Origin: Zygnema cylindricum
Lineage: Eukaryota; Streptophyta; Zygnematophyceae; Zygnematales; Zygnemataceae
Length of the DNA: 64,000 nt
Assembly: GCA_037447655.1 (NCBI GenBank)
Contig: JBBHKE010001475.1
Span: 20,172-84,171 of the forward strand
Direction: 5' to 3'
Shown: positions 56,236-64,000 of the stretch, in pieces
Layout: each line of letters starts with the position of its first letter
Position numbering within the stretch: position 1 is the first letter of the stretch
Notes under the pieces: generated by a model
Databases searched by the model: none
What the model saw: the letters and a program-made list of their open reading frames with translations, nothing else
Told to the model about the DNA's origin: nothing
Position numbers and translations under genes: made by a program

Positions 56236-58244
56236 GGAAAAATGAGAAAAAAACTTTTTTTTAACATATTTCCGGTTCTCGCTTTGACATGGGAATTCTG
56301 CCAATTGGGGCAAATCGGGGTTTTTGACAAATTATTAATCGGTCAAAAACTAAAATTGTAGTCAAAACTTGTCTCTTGTGACAAATTTGATCGATAATCT
56401 TTTACGTATAAAGAAGAAAATATTTGTGATGTATCTAGTATGAATAAAATAATAAAAAAACAGCTCATTAGTCATTTTACCAAAAAATAGTCATTTGGAG
56501 AAAAATTAACACAAAAACCGGAAAAGTTTTTAAAATTTTTTGGATAGATGAGTCCAAAATATTCCTCTTCTCTGTAAATAAAGTTTCATTGAGTTTGATT
56601 TTGGTGTGATTTTGTCTTTGGTCATTTCCATAAAAAAACATAGAAATAAGTGCATGAAAAAGAACATTTTTTTTCCCTCTTCTGTGACTTCTTTTACTCT
56701 TCTCATCCTTCTTAAGCTTCTAGTTCTCCTCTCGAGCTTTAGGTTTTTACCTCTCCGTCCCTCTGTGCTTTCTTTATCTCTCCTCTTTTTTTTAGGTTTT
56801 TCTCTTTCCTTTCAATTTTCTCCTTTCACTCGTTTCTTCCTCCTTTCTTTTTTTCAATCTCCGTCTTTTCTCTACGTCTATCCTTCCTCATTTTTTTTCT
56901 GTCCTTTCTTTCTTTGTTTTCAATCTCTTAAACTTCCTTTACTTATTTCCTATCTTTGTCCTTTCTTTCCCCTTATTTTACCTCTCTCCTTCCTCTCATT
57001 AACTTTCTTCCTTGGTTTCCTATCTTCTATGGTCACGTAGATTGTCGATTTCCATTGGACCTTAAGTTATATTTTTTTAAAAAGACTAAAACTGTCACCA
57101 GTCAATTATTCTTATGCCTACATTATTTCATTGTTCTGTTTTCTTTCTCTTTTTCTAAATAATAAGTTTGTTTATCATTTACACAAACCGAATATTAATA
57201 TTAACCTAATAACCTAATATTAGTTAGCCATATTGATCTGTGATATTAACCTAATACTGAGACTACTTTTCCCCTTTAGTTTTGTGGATTTCAAGGAAGC
57301 TTTCTTCGACGTTGGTCATCATCGTTTAAAAGGGGTATACATACCTGTATAATGCTATGTTTTTTTTTTTTATATACGTTTAAAACAATTTCGGCAAAAA
57401 ACAAATTTAGGTCTCGAAGGAAAGCACCCCGAAATTGCTCACTGTTGTTTTCCTTCGACTTTTTTTGTTTGTGTCAAAAAAATAAAAAAAATTATAATAA
57501 TAACAACAATAATGTGGCATTTGTACTTCAGAAACCTTATTGAGTCTCTGTCGGAAATAACCGCTGAAGGCTAATATATGACAAATGGTAAAGGACAACA
57601 GCAGAATGAGAAAAGACAACTAAATATCTAGAGAAAGACAAAGACAATGGAAAAGAAGACAGAACAAATAGTAAAAGACAAAAAGGCCAGGGAGGAGGAA
57701 GGACAACTAATTATCTAGCAAAAGACAAAGGGGGAAGGGATAGGAACAGAGGACAGTAGAGGACAGGAGAAGATTACCAAATGGCAAGGGAGAAAAGACA
57801 AACGACAGCAAAAGAAGACAGAGGGGAGGACAAGAAAATAACTATTCAAGAGCAAAAAAGAAAAGACAAATGACAACAAAAGACAAAAGACAAAGGATAA
57901 AGGACACACATAAATCTCTACCTAAATCTCTTCCTAATACTATTCATTCCTCCTTCCAAGCAACAACATTCCAGATACCTTCTTGCCTACAAAGCATTAA
58001 AAAAACAAAAAAAAAACAAAAACACGAGGTTTTTGTCCTATTAACTATATTGCAAAGTGGAAATGTTTTGCTCATGATGGGATTGTTAACACCATTTTAT
58101 TTGATGTTTTAGATGGAAGGTTTACAAATCTGAAGTACTATACTGTGAATAACTATTTAAGTACTAGAATTTTCGGTGTCAGGACATTTGACTCTATTTT
58201 GACTCTTTTGCCATTTCACCAAGCTTCTAGTGTCTTGGGTGCCA

Positions 58245-58392
58245 ATCCTCCCTCTCCCTCTCCCTCATGCTCTCCCTCTCCCTCTCCCTCTCCCTCTTGC
58301 TCTCTCTCTCCCTCTTGCTCTCTCTCTCCCTTCCCTCTTGCTCTTGCTCTCCCTCGTTGCCCTCTCCCTCTTGGTATCCCTCTCCCTCTCTT
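58245..58392. repeat. (CTCTCC)n tract
   Basis: CTCCCTCTCC hexamer units with TTGCTC interruptions; the plus-strand mirror of the GGGAGA tracts elsewhere. Confidence 0.88.
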
Positions 58393-59663
58393 TAGGGGTC
58401 ACTTATGCTTGTCCCACTGAGTTCTCGACATCTCAACATTCTCAACAAACCCTTCCTTTACAATCTTCATTAGCACGAGAATTGAGATTTTGTCCGTGAT
58501 TTCGATATCTTAAAAATTATTATTTAGGCTCCTCTCGTCCTATACTATGGAACCCCATCTCTTAGACGTCCTGACTTTGTTGTAGGACTCTCTTTGACTC
58601 GCTCCATCCCACGTTTGTATTGATCTAACGGTTCTATTGTCTTAAGTTTTGTTTTGCTAGACATTTTTTTGTTGGCTCATTGGTAGACTTTATGGTGGGA
58701 CACTTTTTCGACTTCCTTCGTCCCGTATTTCATACCGATCTAATGTTCATAGGTCATTAGCAAGTCCTCCTCATGATTTCCCTCAGGGTTTTTGTCTTAC
58801 CATCTCAAGGGATACTAATGCTCAAGAGATAATGGCTAGGTGTAAGATTGTTCCTTTGAAGAGAGTGAGATTGGGGGGCCTTTGAAGGCAAGCTTGGGAA
58901 TCGAGTTTATAGAGCATCTTTTAAACAACATTGCCCACTCTCTTATTCAGGTGGCCCTTGGTATATTTGTCTTCAAGACCTTTAGACAGTGTCGGTGAGC
59001 TTTTCGGTTTCAACAATATTTTGAGGATCTTTTAACGCTTCGTGCACCGACTCCCACCATTTCAATTCGTAACTTTGAGCCTCTACAATACGTTAAGGAA
59101 CTCGCCACTTATTTCCATCTCTCAAGGTACAATAATTAAAATGTCTCGTGCTGTCTTACACCTTGAGTAGCGGCTGCGGGCTTTGATGATTTTTTAGTTA
59201 GTTATCGGTTAGTTCTTTATTACTAGCGGAAACATTCCTCTTCAAATATGTTATATCCTCAAAATGTTGTGATTAGTAGACATCATCAAGCCAAATGGCG
59301 ACAATTCCCCTATCTGCACGGGCAAACTTTTGTCCTACTCCATGGCCCGTGATATGAGTATATAGTGTTTGGTGGTGTTTCATTACTATTTTTTTGTCAT
59401 GGGTTGCTAATAAAGGTTTGCGAATTGGTGCTCTATGACCATTGGATCCCCGTTTCAACTAGATTCTCCTCTATGTTTATGTGTCGGTTGCTTTTATATA
59501 GTGGATCTTAACCTTATCTTTTCAAAGCATATGATTGCCCACGTGACCAATTTTCCAAGTTTTCCCTTTTGACTCCATCCTCCTACCTTGAAATGGGGGG
59601 AGGAACCTAGTTTTTTCGAAAAAACTTATTCGTATAATTTGAAGTTTATTCTCTTTAAACTTC

Positions 59664-59665
<2 letters not shown>

Positions 59666-59692
<27 letters not shown>
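59666..59692. repeat. (AT)n microsatellite
   Basis: Pure AT dinucleotide run. Confidence 0.9.
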
Positions 59693-59694
<2 letters not shown>

Positions 59695-60394
59695 AGTACT
59701 AGTGTTGTGTATCGCGTAAAAAGTTATCACCATCGAACGGTTAAAGTCCATGACATATCGCACCGAGACAAACAAATCATATCCCATTATGTATTTGAAA
59801 ACATGCAATACAACTTAAATTTAGTACTTAATAAATTTATATAATATATTATTTTATTGAATATTGAAAAGTAAGTTGTAGTAAGTCTTAGGAATTTGAG
59901 TTTAGGACTTAAAATATTTTTGGACCACCAACTGTTCAACTTTATGTATATTTAGTGTGGATTTTTTAGTATCTTCTCGAATAGTTATCTTTGAGTAAAT
60001 TAGTGTGTACGACCGCCTATGAATGTAGACGTGAAACATATCTCTCGGATATTTTGGGTCTAGATATTGTTACTAGACAATTTTGGTCAAAGTACATAGA
60101 TTTTTGTCAGTAGATATTTAGGTGAACCTTGTACATACGTTTTAGATGTTTTCTAGATCTTTTGAGTATTTAGTTCACTTAGGATTGATCAATTCAATAT
60201 AAAATGTTTATTCTACACAAAGTTAAGGAAATTAGAGCACTAAGTGCAGTTTAAGGTGTTTTGTGATCTATTGTCTTTGATTTGCTTGTAGTACATGTTT
60301 GTTTAGTTGAAAGGCCTCTTTCATTTGTAGTTACATATCTTACACTATTGATCTAGTCTGATAGGTATTCCTCTTTGGGTTTGCTTCTGCTAAC

Positions 60395-61575
60395 ATGTTT
60401 GATAATGGCTCAGCTCCTCCTGCAAGTGCTCCTATTAGCCCTGGTGCTCCACCTGCTCCTCTAGGGACGAATATCCCAGCTGGTGTAAGTGTGACTCTTA
60501 GTGGGAGCGGATCACAACCGAGTCTAAATGCCCCTGACCTTCAACAGGTTATGGGCCCACCGCCCAAAATGCCTACCTTTGATGGATCGGACTACTTGTA
60601 CTGGGAAGATATCAGGCTTCTGTAAGAGGGACTTGTCATCCATTGTGGATGGGACTGTTGATGAGACTGCACCGGATTGGAGAAAGAAGAATCTCCACTG
60701 CCTCAACGTTTTGAAGCAGTCTATGACAAAGGAGTTGGTAATGTCTTACCTTGAGATGAAAAAGGCTTCTCAAATTTGGTTTAGTGTACATGCTATGTAT
60801 GTTCAGCTAGATGTCACTGTTCACACTAATATAGCAACATAAATCTTTGAATTTAGATATTCTGGAGGAAGTATGTCAGATCATTGCCATGCTATGAAAA
60901 GGTTGTTATTTCAGAGTACAAGTGCAAGTGGGGACTTTTCACCACCTCAGCAGGCTATGTTATTGATGAGAACTTTACCTAATGAGTATAAGGGAGCCAT
61001 GGATAGGCTTAGGGCTCTACTTCAGCGTCAATGGAACATAGCATTAGCAATTCAACTTATTTTGAGTGAAGAAGCTAACCAGATTTCACAAAGAGGTAGT
61101 AGTAAGTCTGTTCGTGCACTAGCTAACCAGTTTTCGGATTCTAAGATTGACATTGGCAGTGGCAGAGGTAGTGGTCCTAAAAGGTCACCTTTGACATGCT
61201 ATTATGTGATGAAAAAGGGCATGTGTTCAGAATTTGTAATGCATACAAACGAGCGAAAGCCACAAAAAAATTTTGTTGTGGATGGGACGAAAGTCGGGTT
61301 CCTTCTCAATCAGGTGGCCGACCAACTAGTCTCTTCAACGAACTTAAGGAGGAGGACGTGAGCAGCTTTCCCATCAACTATGAAAATAAATACTTTGCGA
61401 TGGCACAAACAACAAAAGGCGTGGAGGAAGACGAATGGCAATGGACTCCAGTGCATCTGCCCACGTGCTGCAATCGCCATCTATTTGAGAGTATTCAATA
61501 TGTTTTACCCATCAAAATTTATTTTAGTGATGATACCTTTGTTGAGTCGAAAACAAAGGGGAGGGTGTAACTTAT
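60395..61575 (+). pseudogene. copia gag-protease region, frameshifted
   Basis: The N-terminal Pro/Ala/Ser-rich stretch leads to KMPTFDGSDYLYWE, the copia gag start (FDGxNYxxW). A shift near 60605 moves the frame to WRKKNLHCLNVLKQSM. A further frame carries AMLLMRTLPNEYKGAMDRLR. The zinc knuckle C-YY-C-DEKG-H-VFRI-C (about 61197-61240) requires another shift. The protease active-site triplet survives as Asp-Ser-Ser around 61444-61452, in a different frame from the following KIYFSDDTFVESK block. Not functional as it stands. Confidence 0.8.
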
Positions 61576-61618
61576 GTTGAATGTAGAGGGAAAACTTGTG
61601 AAAAGGGTCTTGTAAAAT

Positions 61619-62572
61619 GTGTTGCTTGTCCCAGCTTTTAAAAGAAACTTTTTCTCTACATCAGTGGTAGAAAAGAAAGGTTTTAAAACTATATCTGAGA
61701 ATGGGAAGAAAACAGTGAGTATGAATGGGAATATAGCAGAGGGATTTGCTGGAGAAAACAATTTGTATCGGTTGAGTCTTGCAAATGATAATGACAATGA
61801 TGTTATGTACTCAAGTGTAATCAATGATTGTGATTTATGGCATAAACGATTAGGACATGTGAATTATGATAGATTAGAAAAGATGGTAAATCAAAAAATG
61901 GTGGAAGGTGTAAAAATTAGTCAAAACCATCATCAATATATATGTGATGGTTGTGCAATGGGAAAAATTCATAAGTTGCCTTTCCCTTCGCAAACTGATC
62001 ATAGAAGTAACAGGGTGATAGAACTAATTTATTCAGATGTATGGGGGCCATCTAGGTATCCATTTGTGGGAGGTGCTAAGTTTATGCCTACCTTTACTGA
62101 TGACTATAATAGATTTACTACAGCTTATTTTTTGAAAAGCAAGGATGAAGTCTTTTCAAGATTTAAAGAGTATAAGGCTTGGGTTGAAAATCGGCATGAG
62201 AGAAATACAGCAGGATTCAGATTTGATAATGGAGGGGAGTACATTTCTAATGAGTTTGCAAAATTCCTAAAATTGCATGGAATCTCACGTCAGTTAACCG
62301 TTCCTTATTCTCCAGAACAAAACGGTGTTTCAGAGAGGATGAATATGACCATATTAGAGTGTGATAGGACAATGATGGCAGATATGGACATAGATTTAAA
62401 ATTTTGGGCAGAGGCTATGAATTGTGCAACTTATGTGAGAAACGGGCTAGAAACAAGAGCAGTAAAAGATAAAACTCCCTACGAAATGTGGACAGGACAC
62501 AAACCAGATGTAAGTCACTTCAAAGTTATTCGAAGTAAGATATTTATGCTAGATGATGATCCACAGAAATAG
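61619..62572 (+). pseudogene. copia integrase, nearly intact, ended by premature TAG
   Basis: About 317 codons open. The pre-integrase HHCC zinc site is H75, H80, C109, C112 (LWHKRLGH and CDGCAMGK). The catalytic D,D35E triad is D140 (YSDVWGP), D203 (FDNGGE) and E239 (PEQNGVSER). A stop at 62570-62572 cuts the protein. The same frame continues with a GIFLGYDDHAKGYKVYD block, so the TAG is a point mutation in the polyprotein. Confidence 0.88.
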
Positions 62573-63079
62573 AAATTAGAGCCAAAAGGCATACCAGGGA
62601 TATTTCTAGGGTATGATGATCATGCCAAGGGTTATAAAGTATATGACATTAAGAGAAATAGAGTCGTGGTAGCTAGAAACATTACAGTGAAGGATGAGGG
62701 AAAAAGGAGTAGATGTATTTAGTCAACGTACAGATGAAAAGAAAGATCGACGTGTTGATTATATCTTTTTAGAGGAAAATCCTATGTTTTTCAAGAAAAA
62801 TATAGAAAATGCATCTACATCAACTCAAAGTGACTTTCAATCATCTTCTCCACCAGAAAAAAAAATGTTACGTCTGAAAGAGTTGCAGACTCTCCAGTAG
62901 CAGACTCTCCTCTACCTCAAGCTAAAACTGAATCACAAGAAGAATCACATATATCGAGGATAAGGACCCAACCATCTATACCAGCGAAAGAATTTCCAGG
63001 TGGAGTTAGGCGAAGTGCACGACTCAAAGGAGAAAATGCAGCCTTTACTCACTCAGCACACACAAAAGATCCTCTAACG

Positions 63080-64000
63080 TTGACGGAAGCTTTTTCGAGT
63101 AATAAAAGGGAACACTGGGTGGAAGCCGTTAATGAAGAAATGAAGTTCATCATGGAGGCCCAAACTTCGGATCTGGTGGAACTTCCTCCAGGGAGAAAGG
63201 CTATTGGAAGTAAATGGGTGTTTAAATTAAAATTCAACCCATGTTATACCATAGACAGGTATAACGCTCGCTTGGTTGCTAAGGGATATAATCAAAAGGA
63301 GGGGATAGATTATGAAGAAAATTTTTCACCGGTTGTAAGGTTTCCATCTGTCCGCATTTTACTTTCATTAGCTGCCATAAAAGATTTTGACATCCACCAA
63401 ATGGATGTCAAAACTACCTTTTTGCATGGTGATTTAGATGAGGTCATTTATATGATGCAGCCAGAGGGTTATGAGGAAGCAAGAAAAGAAAATCTTGTGT
63501 GCAGACTTATAAAATCTTTGTATGGCCTAAAACATGCCCCAAGGCAAATGAACCGAAAGTTAGATGAGTTCTTGACAGGATTAGGATCTAGTATAATTAG
63601 CTCTGATCATTCAGTATATGTGATGTGTGGTTATAATCCAGATGAGGTGATATTCATTGTTGTGTATGTTGATGATTTGTTGCTAATTAGTAGGAACAAA
63701 TAAGGAATTGTTAGAGTAAAACACACACTTAATTCACAATTTGAAATGAAGGATTTGGGTGAGGCAAAAGATATTCTTGGCATACAAGCTGAAAGAGATA
63801 GAGAAAAGAAAATCATTAAGCTAACTCAAAAAGAAGCGATAGGAAACATGTTGGATATATTTGGCTTGGCTGATGCCAAAGGTTGTGCAACTCCTATGGA
63901 CTATAAGCAAAAAATTGAAGGAATGGAGCATGAGTTTGGAGTCATAATAGATGAGGAACTCAGTGCAGAAGAGCAAAAATTTATGTCCCAAACAGAGAAG
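63080..64000 (+). pseudogene. copia reverse transcriptase, with stop/frameshift
   Basis: WVEAVNEEMKFIMEAQT, GRKAIGSKWVFKLKF, ARLVAKGYNQKEGIDYEENF and QMDVKTTFLHGDLDEVIYM are RT fingers and palm blocks. The active site is VVYVDD near 63664. The frame stops at 63703 (TAA). Past a small shift the connection continues with LNSQFEMKDLGEAKDILGIQ and runs to the window edge. RNase H is not reached. Confidence 0.88.

Larger units (their letters stand above)
56260..60394. other. Gene-poor stretch between selenoprotein W and the copia element
   Basis: T-rich and CT-rich low complexity at 56660-57030 and 58245-58395, purine-rich DNA at 57600-57900, and an AT microsatellite at 59666-59692. The part near 59600-60390 may include a copia LTR and leader, but I could not define LTR ends or a primer-binding site. 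No gene supported. Confidence 0.45.
60395..64000 (+). mobile_element. Degenerate Ty1/copia LTR retrotransposon, running off the right edge
   Basis: The domain order gag, zinc knuckle, protease, integrase, reverse transcriptase is the copia order (integrase before RT). Frameshifts and stops break it in at least five places. The 5' LTR was not delimited and RNase H plus the 3' LTR lie beyond the window. Same-strand, no host gene overlap seen. Confidence 0.9.

Overview
This is a eukaryotic nuclear scaffold from a plant-lineage organism. It is AT-rich, has many introns and is heavily loaded with transposons. The gene set points to a streptophyte: a FERONIA/CrRLK1L-type receptor kinase, a plant-style plastid APS kinase, katanin p60, an eS23/uS12 gene with a telo-box leader, a plant-type U6 gene with USE and TATA elements, and a Ty1/copia element. 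One gene excludes an ordinary land plant, because land plants are not known to make selenoproteins: a selenoprotein W with an in-frame TGA and a good SECIS candidate. I infer a charophyte-grade streptophyte alga, with Charales the best guess; the species is not proven.

Layout. 0.2-2.7 kb: a tRNA-like element and the last three exons of a receptor-like kinase (+). 4.4-8.3 kb: a complete five-exon APS kinase (-). 8.8-17.4 kb: a gene-free field of TIR elements and dispersed repeats. 17.6-20.2 kb: ribosomal protein S23 (-). 21.6-25.0 kb: a HERP-like ubiquitin-domain ER membrane protein (+). 26-35 kb: a second repeat field with a 465-bp direct duplication, a PIF/Harbinger-like element and duplicated blocks whose same TA site holds different elements. 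36.9-41.8 kb: complete katanin p60 (+), with one GC-AG intron and two TIR elements in its introns. 43.5-49.9 kb (-): a chain of incomplete genes, namely FAD oxidoreductase 3' exons, middle exons of a plastid GET3-type ATPase, a 10-N scaffold gap, 20S proteasome alpha-6 5' exons, and an unidentified exon. 50.0-50.8 kb: a TIR element beside a U6 snRNA gene. 52.3-56.3 kb: selenoprotein W (+) and its SECIS. 56.3-60.4 kb: no recognised gene. 60.4-64.0 kb: a degenerate Ty1/copia retrotransposon running off the window.

The main discovery candidate is selenoprotein W. Five exons splice in phase to a 91-residue Rdx-fold protein. The selenocysteine TGA of its C-G-A-U motif lies in an 11-nt microexon, and a form-2-like SECIS fold sits downstream in what looks like a spliced 3' UTR. 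The second theme is an abundant family of TIR elements with ends CACCGYGAATCGYTATTAG and a TA target, present in about 18 copies of 40 to 720 bp, some nested or mosaic.

The genes are not an operon or pathway cluster; they are independent housekeeping genes separated by transposon-rich DNA. All exon boundaries come from reading frames, splice consensus and remembered family conservation, not from alignments or RNA data.
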